From an uncultured Oscillatoriales cyanobacterium (GTDB lineage Bacteria; Cyanobacteriota; Cyanobacteriia; Cyanobacteriales; Microcoleaceae): 64,000 nt of DNA. How positions within the stretch are numbered: position 1 is the stretch's first letter; every line of letters starts with the position of its first letter. The notes under the pieces were generated by a model. It had not been told where the DNA came from and searched no databases. It was given only the letters and a program-made list of their open reading frames with translations. The translations under genes and the position numbers were made by a program. Below are positions 33,703 to 44,055 of the stretch, piece after piece. The DNA lies in the NCBI GenBank assembly GCA_903893625.1, contig CAITND010000189.1, positions 51,820 through 115,819 on the forward strand, given 5' to 3'.

Positions 33703-35451
33703 TCATTTTAACCAGCGAAACACGGGAAGAATGAAATAGTGAGTGATTCCTAGAGAGAACGCAGTTGTGGCACTGAGTAAAGCCATGAAACCCAAACTTT
33801 GCCAAAATTGAGATAAATTAGGCTGTTGCATTCCTGTAGGAAACTGTAACATTTCTGGAGGCAAAAGATCAAATTGAGTGAAACCGAAAAATAGGGTAGT
33901 AACCGTTAATAAAACGAATAGTCCCTGAAAGAGTTGTTCACTGCGTAACCCTAAACCTAACGTTACTAATGCCGCAGCTATTCCGAAAGGGAGTTGATTT
34001 AAAAGGTCTAATTCCCATCCTTGTAACCCTAAATTTCCGAACTGATTGATCAATTGTCCACTCGCTCCTCCCACAATATAACCCAATATTCCCATAATTC
34101 CTGCTAGGGCATAACGACGGCGTTGATCAAACCCTCCCGCATCCGTTAAGCCAATTCCAGTTCCTAATCCAGCTAATCCCCAAACTAACACTTCCGCACC
34201 TAAAGTTAGGGGAACATTTGGCAAAAGTCGCGGTAATTCTTGCGCTAAGAAAAGTGTAATAATTTCTCCTAAACCAGAGAAATAAACTAACATTGAACCG
34301 ATCACCGTGCCAATAATAGAGCCAATGACTCCTAATGTTATTTCCCAACTCGTTTCCACAACCCCCCGAACACAATGCAAGGTCAATTTTCCCAGTCCAA
34401 AGACCAGTTGAATTAACCCTCTATCCCATTGAATTAAAGTTTTTTTCAGGCTGTCTAGTAACTGTTGATGAGAAGATATCATCCGTCGAGGATGTTTTTT
34501 CTGTCGAATAATTCTAAAAATGTCTGTTTGAATTTCCGTAGAACTTTGAGGTCGTTGACGGGGATCGAGTTGCACCATCCGATCCAATAAACTGGCAAAC
34601 CCAGGACTCACTTGAGCTTTTTCTCGCCACCGTAATTCCGCCGTAAACGCATCATCTAAGTCCCCTGGAAATTGACCCGTTAACAAATGAATACAAGTGC
34701 GCCCCAAGGCATAAAAATCCGTTGCTGGCCCCACCATTGCCCCCATCACCTGTTCGGGAGGACTGTATCCGACGGAAACGAGACGGGTGGTACTGCGGGG
34801 GGTATTTTCCCGATCGCCATGAGCAATGGAGCCAATTTGTTTCGCCCCCCCAAAATCAATCATCACCAGTTGAGTGTCCCAAACTTGAGTGGTGTTTAGG
34901 GGGAGATGGGGGGTCATGCGTAACATTAAATTTGAGGGTTTGATGTCTCGATGAATAATTTGATAACCATGTAACTCGCGTAAAATATCCAACGCTTGGG
35001 ATAACCAACTGATCACCCAGTCTTCGGGACAGCCTTGGGGATATTGGTTCAAAATTTCTTGTAACGTTGGGCCATGAATTTTTTCCATCACCAAACAGGG
35101 GAGATGACCCTCGGTCGCGTTGCGTTTTTTTAAATAAAAATAGCCCTCTGCTTCGACTCTGGGAACTCCTGGATGGCGTAACTGGGATAAAACCGCAGCC
35201 TCCTGTTCAAACAGTTCTAAGGCTTTGGGAGAAGGTTCAACCAGAACTTTTAGGACTTTTTCGGTTTGGGTTTTGAGATCCCAAACGGTATACAACCGGG
35301 AAAAACCGCCACTGCCTAAACTGTGCAAGGGAATATAGCGTTGGTTGAGTTGTAGCGGGGCTCCACAACTCTGACAAAATTTGTTCCCCCAAGGTTGATG
35401 GGAGGGATGGGAACATTGGGGATTGATACAGTGGATGGTGGGTGAATTCAC
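33703..35451 (-). CDS. Ser/Thr protein kinase with C-terminal membrane segments
   Basis: This is a 582-residue protein kinase. The N-terminus holds a zinc ribbon (CINPQCSHPSHQ...GNKFCQSCGAPL). The kinase core is complete: LGSGGFSRLYTVWDLKTQTEKVLKVL (glycine loop and lysine), IIHRDIKPSNLML (catalytic loop), VMIDFGGAKQIG (DFG), SVGYSPPEQVMG (APE-like). After about residue 340 follow several transmembrane segments (GVIGSIIGTVIGSMLVYFSGLG, GLAGLGTGIGLTD, LAGIMGILGYIVGG, FGIAAALVTLGLGL, VLLTVTTLFFGFT). It is thus membrane-anchored, a common cyanobacterial class, and the signal is unknown. Confidence 0.92.
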   Translation of the reverse strand: MNSPTIHCINPQCSHPSHQPWGNKFCQSCGAPLQLNQRYIPLHSLGSGGFSRLYTVWDLKTQTEKVLKVLVEPSPKALELFEQEAAVLSQLRHPGVPRVEAEGYFYLKKRNATEGHLPCLVMEKIHGPTLQEILNQYPQGCPEDWVISWLSQALDILRELHGYQIIHRDIKPSNLMLRMTPHLPLNTTQVWDTQLVMIDFGGAKQIGSIAHGDRENTPRSTTRLVSVGYSPPEQVMGAMVGPATDFYALGRTCIHLLTGQFPGDLDDAFTAELRWREKAQVSPGFASLLDRMVQLDPRQRPQSSTEIQTDIFRIIRQKKHPRRMISSHQQLLDSLKKTLIQWDRGLIQLVFGLGKLTLHCVRGVVETSWEITLGVIGSIIGTVIGSMLVYFSGLGEIITLFLAQELPRLLPNVPLTLGAEVLVWGLAGLGTGIGLTDAGGFDQRRRYALAGIMGILGYIVGGASGQLINQFGNLGLQGWELDLLNQLPFGIAAALVTLGLGLRSEQLFQGLFVLLTVTTLFFGFTQFDLLPPEMLQFPTGMQQPNLSQFWQSLGFMALLSATTAFSLGITHYFILPVFRWLK

Positions 35452-36163
35452 AGTTATCAGTAATCAGTTATCAGTAATCAGTGTAGAGACGTGCCATGGC
35501 GCGTCTCTACCAGTAATCAGTAATCAGCCAACAGCTATAACAACAATCTTAACGAACAGTCCTACGCAAAACCCAGTTTTAAATTAATAGAGTAAAATCA
35601 ATTATTAAAAAATAAACCATAGATTAAATACTATTTAATACCCAGCCCAGATCACTAATTCAGACTCAAGAAAGCCAAAGCTAGAGGTTAGGGGAGGATC
35701 TGAATTTGAACAGGGGAAAAAGATTGGGGTGCAGACTGGCAACTCAGGGGAGACTGCCGTTAAAATTCTGGAGTAAACCGGGAAATACTTTTGTGATTTT
35801 CCCTTCCCGAAAATCTTCAGACTCAAAATCGGGGATCATGAGGTTTTGCTTGACAGTCGGCTTCAACTGTGCAGTCTGAATCCAAAAAAGTTTAAGTAAG
35901 TTTAAGTAAAATCACTTATTATATCTGACAGAAATTATTTAATAAGACTTAATATAAAAAGTGTCAATTTAATGGTAATACAGTCCAAAGATGAACCGGG
36001 TTCTGAGGAAAATGTCGCTAATTTAGAAGAAATATAAACAAATGTTATGAAAATATTAAAAAGATTCAACGTTGCAATGACTCATTTCTTGATACTATTT
36101 TGATCAATTGCCAATCAGCGCATAAAATAAGCGATTCCTCACGAAGGGAGATTTTAGGGAGAT
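35452..36163. other. Heptamer repeats and upstream regulatory region of rbcL
   Basis: The left end (35452-35535) carries TCAGTTA-type repeats around the 28-bp palindrome (35483-35510). The remaining 650 bp hold the rbcL leader. A perfect tandem 10-bp repeat GTTTAAGTAA occurs twice at 35890-35909, followed by the inverted AAGT...ACTT pair; this is a candidate site for a LysR-type regulator (RbcR/CmpR/NdhR) but that is inference. The ribosome binding site is AGGGAGA just before ATG 36164. No gene was recognised. Confidence 0.5.
35483..35510. repeat. 28-bp palindromic repeat, one mismatch
   Basis: GTAGAGACGTGCCA is followed by a near-exact reverse complement (one base, GCG for ACG). It is the second copy of the family, here inside a heptamer repeat tract. 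Confidence 0.9.
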
Positions 36164-37594
36164 ATGTCTTACTCTCAAACACAAAGCAAGTCTAAATCTG
36201 GCTATAAAGCTGGTGTACAGGACTATAAACTGACCTATTACACGCCCGACTATACACCAAAAGATACAGATGTTCTGGCTGCCTTTCGGGTCACACCTCA
36301 ACCTGGAGTTCCCCCCGAAGAAGCTGGTGCTGCGGTAGCCGCCGAATCTTCCACCGGAACCTGGACAACGGTGTGGACGGACTTGCTGACTGACCTAGAT
36401 CGTTACAAAGGTCGTTGCTATGAAGTCGAGCCCGTTCCCGGCGAAGATAACCAATATATTTGCTACATCGCCTATCCTCTGGATCTGTTTGAAGAAGGTT
36501 CTGTCACCAACTTACTGACCTCTTTGGTTGGTAACGTTTTTGGTTTCAAAGCTCTGCGGGCACTGCGTTTAGAAGATTTACGCATTCCCATTGCTTACCT
36601 GAAAACCTTCCAAGGCCCTCCTCACGGGATTACCGTTGAGCGCGATAAATTAAACAAATACGGTCGTCCTCTGCTGGGTTGCACAATTAAGCCCAAACTC
36701 GGTCTGTCTGCCAAAAACTATGGCCGCGCCGTTTATGAATGCTTACGCGGTGGCTTAGACTTCACCAAAGACGACGAAAACATCAACTCTCAGCCCTTCA
36801 TGCGCTGGCGCGATCGCTTCCTGTTCGTTCAAGAAGCCATCGAAAAAGCCCAAGCTGAAACCGGGGAAATCAAAGGCCACTACTTAAACGTGACCGCCCC
36901 CACCTGCGAAGAAATGATGGAACGGGCCGAATTCGCTAAAGAAATCAAAACCCCGATCATCATGCACGACTACCTGACCGGTGGTTTCACAGCCAACACC
37001 ACCTTAGCGAAATGGTGTCGTCGTAATGGCGTGTTACTTCACATCCACCGTGCCATGCACGCGGTGATCGACCGTCAGAAAAATCACGGGATTCACTTCC
37101 GCGTGTTAGCCAAATGCTTACGGATGTCTGGTGGTGACCACCTGCACTCCGGTACCGTCGTCGGTAAACTCGAAGGCGAAAAAGGCATCACCATGGGCTT
37201 CGTTGACCTGATGCGCGAAGATCACGTGGAACTTGATCGCGCTCGTGGGATCTACTTTACCCAAGATTGGGCTTCTATGCCCGGTGTTATGCCCGTTGCG
37301 TCCGGTGGGATTCACGTTTGGCATATGCCCGCCCTGGTGGAAATCTTCGGCGATGACTCTTGCTTACAGTTCGGTGGTGGAACCCTCGGACACCCCTGGG
37401 GTAATGCTCCCGGTGCAACTGCAAACCGTGTGGCTCTGGAAGCTTGTATCCAAGCTCGTAACGAAGGCCGTAACCTGTTCCGTGAAGGCGGCGACGTTAT
37501 TCGTGAAGCTTGCAAATGGTCTCCTGAACTGGCTGTTGCTTGCGAACTCTGGAAAGAAATCAAGTTTGAGTTCGAGTCCATGGATACCGTCTAA
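36164..37594 (+). CDS. rbcL: RuBisCO large subunit (form IB)
   Basis: This is the 476-residue large subunit, which fixes CO2 onto ribulose-1,5-bisphosphate inside carboxysomes. Catalytic residues are in place: the TIKPKLG motif (Lys176 and Lys178 in this numbering), the carbamylated lysine in [11 protein letters not shown] (Lys202), [11 protein letters not shown], and the flexible loop GKLEGEKG. The N-terminus [54 protein letters not shown] is typical of form IB. The codon use is markedly GC-richer than in neighbouring genes, which is usual for highly expressed genes. It heads the rbcL-rbcX-rbcS operon. Confidence 0.99.
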   Translation: MSYSQTQSKSKSGYKAGVQDYKLTYYTPDYTPKDTDVLAAFRVTPQPGVPPEEAGAAVAAESSTGTWTTVWTDLLTDLDRYKGRCYEVEPVPGEDNQYICYIAYPLDLFEEGSVTNLLTSLVGNVFGFKALRALRLEDLRIPIAYLKTFQGPPHGITVERDKLNKYGRPLLGCTIKPKLGLSAKNYGRAVYECLRGGLDFTKDDENINSQPFMRWRDRFLFVQEAIEKAQAETGEIKGHYLNVTAPTCEEMMERAEFAKEIKTPIIMHDYLTGGFTANTTLAKWCRRNGVLLHIHRAMHAVIDRQKNHGIHFRVLAKCLRMSGGDHLHSGTVVGKLEGEKGITMGFVDLMREDHVELDRARGIYFTQDWASMPGVMPVASGGIHVWHMPALVEIFGDDSCLQFGGGTLGHPWGNAPGATANRVALEACIQARNEGRNLFREGGDVIREACKWSPELAVACELWKEIKFEFESMDTV

Positions 37595-37733
37595 ATTGAT
37601 TTAAGATTTTGAATTTTGGATTTTGGATTTGTGCGATTCATCTGTAGCTTGACAAATTAAGTCAGTTATGGCTAAAACTCAATCCAAAATCTAAAATAAA
37701 CAAATCTTAAGTTGTGAGGGTTGGGTTCAGCCT

Positions 37734-38144
37734 ATGGACATCAAACAAGTTGCGAAAGAAACATCAAAGGTGCTGGCAAGTTACCTGACCTATCAGGCTG
37801 TAAGGATTATTACGAATCAACTACGGGAAACGAACCCTGGACAAGCGATCTGGCTGAGTGAATTTTCCTCAACGGGTAAAATTCAGGACGGAGAAGTCTA
37901 TCTGGGAGAAATGCTCCAAGAAAATCAGGAGATAGCCTTTCGCATTATGACGGTGCGAGACCATCTGGTGCAGGAAGTCGCTGATTATTTACCGGAAATG
38001 GTTCGTGACAATATTCAAAAAGCCAATATGGATTATCGGCGTCAGTATTTAGAACGAATAACGCAACTGAGTAGCGTTGAACTTAACCCAGAGACTCAAT
38101 TGCAAACCGACTCAGAACCAAACCCCGATGCTTCGGTGAGTTAA
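37734..38144 (+). CDS. rbcX: RuBisCO chaperonin RbcX
   Basis: This is a 136-residue assembly chaperone which binds the C-terminal tail of RbcL as a dimer and helps form the L8 core. The N-terminus MDIKQVAKETSKVLASYLTYQAVRIITNQLRETNPGQAIWLSEFSSTGKIQDGEVYLGEML is the conserved helical part with the tail-binding groove. The C-terminal 25 residues (ELNPETQLQTDSEPNPDASVS) are disordered. It lies between rbcL and rbcS, the usual cyanobacterial order, about 140 nt after rbcL. Confidence 0.96.
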   Translation: MDIKQVAKETSKVLASYLTYQAVRIITNQLRETNPGQAIWLSEFSSTGKIQDGEVYLGEMLQENQEIAFRIMTVRDHLVQEVADYLPEMVRDNIQKANMDYRRQYLERITQLSSVELNPETQLQTDSEPNPDASVS

Positions 38145-38198
38145 GGCTTGATTGCCTTTGCCTGTAAACCTTTAGTGGACTGAACTTCAGAAACAACA

Positions 38199-38534
38199 AT
38201 GCGGACATTACCAAAAGAACGTCGTTTTGAAACTTTATCCTATCTGCCCCCCTTGACCGATGCTCAAATCGTCAAGCAAGTCCAATATATTCTGGATCAA
38301 GGATATATCCCTGGTGTGGAATTTAGCGAATCTTCTGAACCCACCCAGCGCTATTGGACACTGTGGAAACTGCCTTTATTCAATGCTTCTACCTCCCAAG
38401 AAGTCTTAGCTGAAGTTCAAGCTTGTCGCCAAGAAAATTCCAAATCCTTTATTCGGGTGATGGGTTTTGACAACGTGAAACAGTGCCAAGTGTTAAGCTT
38501 CATTGTTCACAAACCTACTACTTCTCTGTATTAA
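38199..38534 (+). CDS. rbcS: RuBisCO small subunit
   Basis: This is the 111-residue small subunit, which caps the L8 core. The N-terminus [106 protein letters not shown] is typical of cyanobacteria, and length matches. It lies 54 nt after rbcX and is followed by a terminator at 38629, so the operon ends here. Confidence 0.98.
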   Translation: MRTLPKERRFETLSYLPPLTDAQIVKQVQYILDQGYIPGVEFSESSEPTQRYWTLWKLPLFNASTSQEVLAEVQACRQENSKSFIRVMGFDNVKQCQVLSFIVHKPTTSLY

Positions 38535-38628
38535 GGTCAAGTCTTGAGACTGGATGAGTTAGGAGGCGATTAATCTTGCCCTAACTCGCCAATTACTTAA
38601 AACTGTTTAGAATTTGAGCCAAATTTGG

Positions 38629-38652
38629 GCAGGGAAATTCCCTGCTTTTTTG
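38629..38652 (+). terminator. Rho-independent terminator of the rbc operon
   Basis: Arms GCAGGGAA and TTCCCTGC surround a single A, followed by seven T, about 95 nt after the rbcS stop codon. Confidence 0.88.
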
Positions 38653-38716
38653 TTCAAAAGCTTTAAGATTAAATTTTGTACAGTAAAAAATATTAAACTT
38701 AACTCAAACGGATGTT

Positions 38717-40330
38717 ATGTTCCATCCCCGAAAAATTTTCAAAAGAATTCGCCCTCACGTTCTCACGTTATTTTTAATTGTTGCCATTGTTGTTGGTATT
38801 GCCTTTCGGTTTGTGGCTTTAGATGGAAAAATCTATTGGCATGATGAGGTCTATACTAACCTGCGGGCTGCGGGATACACCAGTCAAGAATTCGCCCAGG
38901 AATTTTACCAAAATCGCATGGTTTCCCCCGTTGATCTCCTAAAATATCAACAACTTAAACCGGGGAGTACCCCCCAAGATACCCTTAATTCTTTAGCCAC
39001 AGAAGATCCTCAACATTCTCCCTTTTACTTTTTGTTAGCACGAGGATGGATGTTTGTAGGCGGTAATTCTATTCTGGCTTCTCGGATTTTACCCGCTTTT
39101 ATTAGTTTAATCTCTCTACCTTTAATGTATTTATTGGCTTGGGAACTCTTTCAATCTTCCCAAACCGCTTTGCTGGCTACGGCTTTTTTAGCTTTATCTC
39201 CCTTTGATATTCTATTTGCTCAAACTGCCCGACAATATAGTTTACTCACCTTAACGGTGATTGTTAGTAGTTATTGTTTACTCAAAGCAGTTCGTTGGCG
39301 ACATCCTTTATTGTGGGTTGGTTATAGTTTAGCTTGTATTTTAGGACTCTATACCCATGTTTTATTCGGGTTAACAATCATGGGTCATGGGGCTTATATT
39401 CTATTACTGAGTCTTCAACCCTCCCGATCTTTTAAAAAACGAAAACGGTTTCCTTTTTCTATTTTATTGTTAGAATTTTTAGCTGCCGTTGCGATCGCTA
39501 TCCTGGCTTATAGTCCTTGGTTAATAATTTTAATTAATAATTTACAACGGGCTGTAAATGTTACTAACTGGTCAAGTTTTTCAATTAGCTTAATGAATTT
39601 AATTAAGTTGTGGATTCTGAGTTTCACATCTCTATTTGTTGATATCAACTTTGACTTCAATAGTATTCAAATGTATTTACTCAGACTGCCATTCCTTCTG
39701 TTAATTTTGGCAGCATTATTTCAAATTAGCCAACAAACGAATCGACAAACTCGCCTATTTATTTTGACATCTATTTTAGTTCCCTTTTTAATTTTAGCGT
39801 TACCCGATGTGCTTTTAGGGGGAGGACGTTCAGGGGTAACACGCTTTTTAATTCCCTGTTTTCCAGCCATTCAATTAGCCGTTGCTTATCTGTTTTCTAC
39901 TCATATTCAAAGTAACAAAATTTCTTTAATGGATGGAGAAATATTCTGGCGAGGACTGTTAGCAACAGTATTTACCTTTAGTATTATTTCCATTAGTATC
40001 AGTGCCAATTCCCTAACCTGGTGGCATCAAGTTCCGAGTCATGAAATTCCCCAAATAGCTCGTTATTTCAATCAAAATCCATCTGCTACCCTGATTGTTG
40101 ATCAAGGGATGGATCATACAAATTTGGGAAATATTATTTCACTGAGTTATGAATTAAACCCTAAGATCAAACTATTTATGGTCAATTCTCAACCCAATTT
40201 ATTATTACTTCCCATCGGGCCTAAAATTTTTGCCCTCAACCCCTCTCAAGAATTACGCCAAAGGATTAAAACTGATCACTATCAGCTAGAACTCGTTAAT
40301 CAACAAACCCAACTCTGGGAACTGAAGTAA
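38717..40330 (+). CDS. Multi-pass glycosyltransferase (GT39/ArnT-like)
   Basis: This is a 537-residue integral membrane protein of the GT-C fold, with about ten membrane segments. The first loop carries the acidic signature seen in dolichyl- or polyprenyl-phosphate mannosyltransferases: HDEVYTNLRAAGYT near residue 42, where the aspartate is catalytic in the family. A later loop has FAQTARQYSLLTLTVIVSSYCLLKAVRW, the usual second conserved element. It would transfer a sugar from a polyprenyl-phosphate carrier to a surface polymer or protein. The target is unknown. It follows the rbc terminator and is probably independent. Confidence 0.8.
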   Translation: MFHPRKIFKRIRPHVLTLFLIVAIVVGIAFRFVALDGKIYWHDEVYTNLRAAGYTSQEFAQEFYQNRMVSPVDLLKYQQLKPGSTPQDTLNSLATEDPQHSPFYFLLARGWMFVGGNSILASRILPAFISLISLPLMYLLAWELFQSSQTALLATAFLALSPFDILFAQTARQYSLLTLTVIVSSYCLLKAVRWRHPLLWVGYSLACILGLYTHVLFGLTIMGHGAYILLLSLQPSRSFKKRKRFPFSILLLEFLAAVAIAILAYSPWLIILINNLQRAVNVTNWSSFSISLMNLIKLWILSFTSLFVDINFDFNSIQMYLLRLPFLLLILAALFQISQQTNRQTRLFILTSILVPFLILALPDVLLGGGRSGVTRFLIPCFPAIQLAVAYLFSTHIQSNKISLMDGEIFWRGLLATVFTFSIISISISANSLTWWHQVPSHEIPQIARYFNQNPSATLIVDQGMDHTNLGNIISLSYELNPKIKLFMVNSQPNLLLLPIGPKIFALNPSQELRQRIKTDHYQLELVNQQTQLWELK

Positions 40331-40415
40331 CAAAATTTTGCGATTTTTCTTGAAACCTCTATGGGATTGATCCTCTGAACTAAGATGGTGATATCGGGTT
40401 CAACAGGTTAGGGTT

Positions 40416-41999
40416 ATGGCTGAATTTTATCACTCAGATGAAAACACGGTGCAACGGTTTCGAGAATTGCAAATTCAACTTCGCCAACGCTTTCAAACCT
40501 CAAGCCATCAGGAACTACAGGATCAGGATGTCGTTGTCATTCCGTCTTTGAGTTTGGATAGTCATCAGTTAGAAAAAGTTCAGGGTGCCCATCAATATGA
40601 AGAACGATTACTTTTTTCTTTAATTCGGTTACGAAATCCTAGAATGCGGTTAATTTATGTATCTTCCCAACCCATTCATCCCACCGTAATTGATTATTAT
40701 TTAAACTTAATGCCTGGAATTCCCCTCAGTCATGTTCGGGAGCGTTTACTCTTATTTTCAACCTATGATACCTCTCCCAAACCCTTAACCCAAAAAATTT
40801 TAGAACGTCCCCGTTTAATCTCTCGCATTCATCAAGTTTTAAGACCGAATAAATCTTATATGGTTTGTTTTAATTCCACACCCCTAGAACGGGAATTATC
40901 GGTACAATTAAATATACCTTTATTTGGGGTTGATCCTGACTTAAATTATTGGGGAACTAAAAGCGGAAGTCGGCAAATATTTGCTGAAACTGGAATTCCT
41001 CATCCCGATGGTAGTCCGTTAGTTTGGAATTCCGAAGATTTAACAGAAGTTGCTCTTAAATTATGGGATCGTCAACCCAACTTAAAACGGATGGTAATTA
41101 AACTCAATCAGGGATTTTCTGGAGAAGGAAATGCCCTGTTAGACTTAAGACCGTTGCAAGATTTAACGCCTCATGAACGAGAAAAAGTTCTGAAAACCTA
41201 CTGGTGTAATTTAAGGTTTCAAGCCCCTAATGAAACCTGGGAAACCTTTAGCGATCGCATTTCTGAATTAGGGGCAATTGTAGAAGCCTTTATTGAAGGA
41301 GAGTTAAAAGAATCTCCTAGTGTTCAATGTGAAATTTATCCCAATGGAAAGATTGAAGTTCTTTCCACCCATGATCAAATTTTAGGTGGCCCCGATGGTC
41401 AAGTCTTTCAAGGATGTCGATTTCCTGCCCAGGAAGCCTATCGATTACAATTGCAGGAAATGGGGGAAAAAATTGGTCAAAATTTAGCCCATAAAGGGGC
41501 ATTAGAACGGTTCAGTGTAGATTTTATTGCGGTGCATCAACCCGACAGTTTAGATTGGGATTTACAGGCGATAGAAATCAACTTACGCCGAGGAGGAACG
41601 ACCCATCCGTTTATGACCTTAAAGTTATTAACAAATGGGTCTTATGATTTAAAAACAGGGCTGTTTTATAGTCAAAAATCTCATCCTAAGTTTTATATGG
41701 CTTCTGATAATTTACAAAACGAACAATATCATGGATTATTACCTAATGATTTAATGGATATTATTGTTAATCATCAGTTACACTTTGATAATAGTACGGA
41801 AACGGGAACGGTTTTTCACTTAATGGGATGTTTATCTCGCTATGGAAAATTGGGATTAACTTGTATTGGAAATTCTCCTCAACACGCCCAAGAAATTTAT
41901 GATCGAGTGGTGATGATTCTCAACGAAGAAACCCAAATTCAACCCTTTAGAAGTTGGGAGAATTATTCTTTATCAACGGCTATACCAATTATTCCATGA
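40416..41999 (+). CDS. ATP-grasp protein, peptide ligase PGM1-related
   Basis: This is a 527-residue protein of a cyanobacterial family annotated as related to PGM1, the peptide ligase of pheganomycin synthesis. ATP-grasp-like features are VVIKLNQGFSGEGNALLDL (phosphate-loop-like lysine and glycines) and FSVDFIAV...DLQAIEINLRRGGTTHPFMTLKLLTNG, where the E.N/RRGG segment would hold the metal. The N-terminal part (DVVVIPSLSLDSHQLEKVQGAHQYEERLLFSLIRLRNPRMRLIYVSSQPIHPTVIDYYLNLMPG) is family-specific. The reaction would be ATP-dependent peptide or amide ligation, but the substrate is unknown. Confidence 0.75.
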   Translation: MAEFYHSDENTVQRFRELQIQLRQRFQTSSHQELQDQDVVVIPSLSLDSHQLEKVQGAHQYEERLLFSLIRLRNPRMRLIYVSSQPIHPTVIDYYLNLMPGIPLSHVRERLLLFSTYDTSPKPLTQKILERPRLISRIHQVLRPNKSYMVCFNSTPLERELSVQLNIPLFGVDPDLNYWGTKSGSRQIFAETGIPHPDGSPLVWNSEDLTEVALKLWDRQPNLKRMVIKLNQGFSGEGNALLDLRPLQDLTPHEREKVLKTYWCNLRFQAPNETWETFSDRISELGAIVEAFIEGELKESPSVQCEIYPNGKIEVLSTHDQILGGPDGQVFQGCRFPAQEAYRLQLQEMGEKIGQNLAHKGALERFSVDFIAVHQPDSLDWDLQAIEINLRRGGTTHPFMTLKLLTNGSYDLKTGLFYSQKSHPKFYMASDNLQNEQYHGLLPNDLMDIIVNHQLHFDNSTETGTVFHLMGCLSRYGKLGLTCIGNSPQHAQEIYDRVVMILNEETQIQPFRSWENYSLSTAIPIIP

Positions 42000-42111
42000 G
42001 GGTTAAGGGATTAAGAAACCACAAAGGTACGAAGACACGAAGAAAGAGAAAAGGATCAGATCAGGGGATTCTATGTCAAAATAAAGACTAGCAATTTTAG
42101 TTCAATCCCCA

Positions 42112-44055
42112 ATGTTGACTCCCCGAATTCATCCAGAAACGATCGAAGATGTTAAGGAACGCGCTGATATTTATGATGTCGTTTCAGAGAAAGTGGTCTT
42201 GAAACGACGGGGAAAAGATTTTGTGGGGTTGTGTCCCTTTCATGATGAAAAAACCCCTAGTTTTACGGTTAGTCCGACTAAACAAATGTTTTATTGTTTT
42301 GGATGTGGGGCGGCTGGAAATGCCATGAAATTTATCATGGATTTAGAGAAACGTTCCTTTAGTGAAGTGGTTTTAGAGTTAGCCAAACGCTATCAAATTC
42401 CGGTGAAAACTGTAGAACCCGAAAAACGAGAGGAATTACAAAGACAGATTTCTTTACGAGAACAATTATATGAGATTTTAGCGATCGCTACCAGCTTTTA
42501 TCAACACGTTTTAAGACAATCGGAAGGATTACCCGCTTTAGATTATTTAAAATTAAAACGCCATCTTAAAGAAGATACAATTCAACAGTTTCAATTAGGA
42601 TATGCGCCCCAAGGATGGGAAACTCTCTATGATTATCTAGTTGAACAAAAACATTTTCCGGCGGAATTAGTCGAACAAGCGGGGTTAATTGTGCCTCGAA
42701 AAACGGGAAATGGGTATTATGATCGGTTTAGAGATCGGTTAATGATTCCAATTCATGATAGTCAGGGAAAAATTATTGGATTTGGGGGCAGAAGTTTAGG
42801 AGATGAACTCCCGAAATATCTCAATTCTCCCGAAACCGAATTATTTGATAAAGGTAAAACCTTATTTGCTTTAGATAAGGCTAAAAATGCGATTAGTAAG
42901 CAAGATCAAGCGATTGTTGTTGAAGGCTATTTTGATGTCATTGCTTTACATACGGCTGGAATTCAAAACGTTGTTGCTTCTTTAGGTACAGCCTTAAGTT
43001 TAAATCAAGTTCGGCAGTTAGTTCGTTATACTGAATCTAAACAAATTATTCTGAATTTTGATGCCGATGTTGCTGGAAATAAAGCCGCCGAACGCGCCAT
43101 CGGCGAAATTGAAGATCTTGCTTATCAAGGTTATATTAACTTACGGATTTTAAATATTCCCTCTGGGAAAGATCCTGATGAATTTTTAATCCATAATTCT
43201 GCCGAAGATTATCAAAAATTATTGTTAAATTCTCCGTTGTGGATTGAGTGGCAAATTCAGCGATTATTAATGGGAAAAAACCTAGAAACTATTGCCCAAT
43301 CTCAACAAGTCTCTCATCAGATGGTAGAATTATTAAGAAAAATTGACAATGGAATGCAACGCACTCATTATATTGAATATTGTGCTGAACTTCTGAGTCA
43401 AGGACAATCTCGGTTAATTCCGCTTTTAGCTAAAAATTTACAAACCCAAGTCAATAAACCCCAAGTAGAAACAGGAAAAGAAAAACTATCTTCTAATACT
43501 TTAGTTACAGTTAATTCTGAACGCAGTTTATTAGAAGAAGCCGAAGTTAAACTGCTGAGAATTTATTTACATTGTCCTGAATATCGTCTTACCATTTTTG
43601 ATGCTTTAGAAGCTAGAGATTTACAATTTAGTTTAGCTCATCATCGGTTTTTATGGCGAGAAATTACTAAAATTGAAGAAAAGCATCAAAAAAGTTTAGA
43701 TTCCGTTGATTTAATTTTAGAATTGCAACAAGTTTGCTTAGAGGAAAATCAACAAACAAAGCAATTTTATCATTTATTTTATCTGGATGAACATACAGAA
43801 ATTGATATTTGTCGCGCCCGCTTAATTATTCGCAGTTCTGTTGCTTCTATTGAAACTGTAATTTGTCAAAAAAGACGAGATATGGCGTTAAAATTATGGC
43901 AAGAAACAGATGTCTCAAAAGAGCAGAACTTGGCTCAAAAATATTATCAACAAATTGATGCAGAAACAAAATGGATATGGGAATTAAAACGAATTCGGGA
44001 TACCCAATTTCATGATTTAATTTCTGTTCCTTTAGGAGGAATGAATTTTAATTAA
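42112..44055 (+). CDS. dnaG: DNA primase DnaG
   Basis: This is a 647-residue primase which makes RNA primers at the replication fork. The zinc-binding domain is at the N-terminus (CPFHDEKTPSFTVSPTKQMFYCFGC, with Cys41, His44, Cys62, Cys65). The Toprim catalytic core includes VVEGYFDVIALHTAGIQNVVASLGTALS and ILNFDADVAGNKAAERAI with the conserved acidic DxD. The C-terminal region (from about 440) is the helicase-binding part and is diverged as usual in cyanobacteria. It is complete; a terminator-like hairpin lies about 50 nt after the stop. Confidence 0.96.
   Translation: MLTPRIHPETIEDVKERADIYDVVSEKVVLKRRGKDFVGLCPFHDEKTPSFTVSPTKQMFYCFGCGAAGNAMKFIMDLEKRSFSEVVLELAKRYQIPVKTVEPEKREELQRQISLREQLYEILAIATSFYQHVLRQSEGLPALDYLKLKRHLKEDTIQQFQLGYAPQGWETLYDYLVEQKHFPAELVEQAGLIVPRKTGNGYYDRFRDRLMIPIHDSQGKIIGFGGRSLGDELPKYLNSPETELFDKGKTLFALDKAKNAISKQDQAIVVEGYFDVIALHTAGIQNVVASLGTALSLNQVRQLVRYTESKQIILNFDADVAGNKAAERAIGEIEDLAYQGYINLRILNIPSGKDPDEFLIHNSAEDYQKLLLNSPLWIEWQIQRLLMGKNLETIAQSQQVSHQMVELLRKIDNGMQRTHYIEYCAELLSQGQSRLIPLLAKNLQTQVNKPQVETGKEKLSSNTLVTVNSERSLLEEAEVKLLRIYLHCPEYRLTIFDALEARDLQFSLAHHRFLWREITKIEEKHQKSLDSVDLILELQQVCLEENQQTKQFYHLFYLDEHTEIDICRARLIIRSSVASIETVICQKRRDMALKLWQETDVSKEQNLAQKYYQQIDAETKWIWELKRIRDTQFHDLISVPLGGMNFN

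Noticed and set aside
35635..35826. Minus-strand 63-residue frame upstream of rbcL
   Set aside because: Nothing family-like, in a region more likely to be the rbcL leader.
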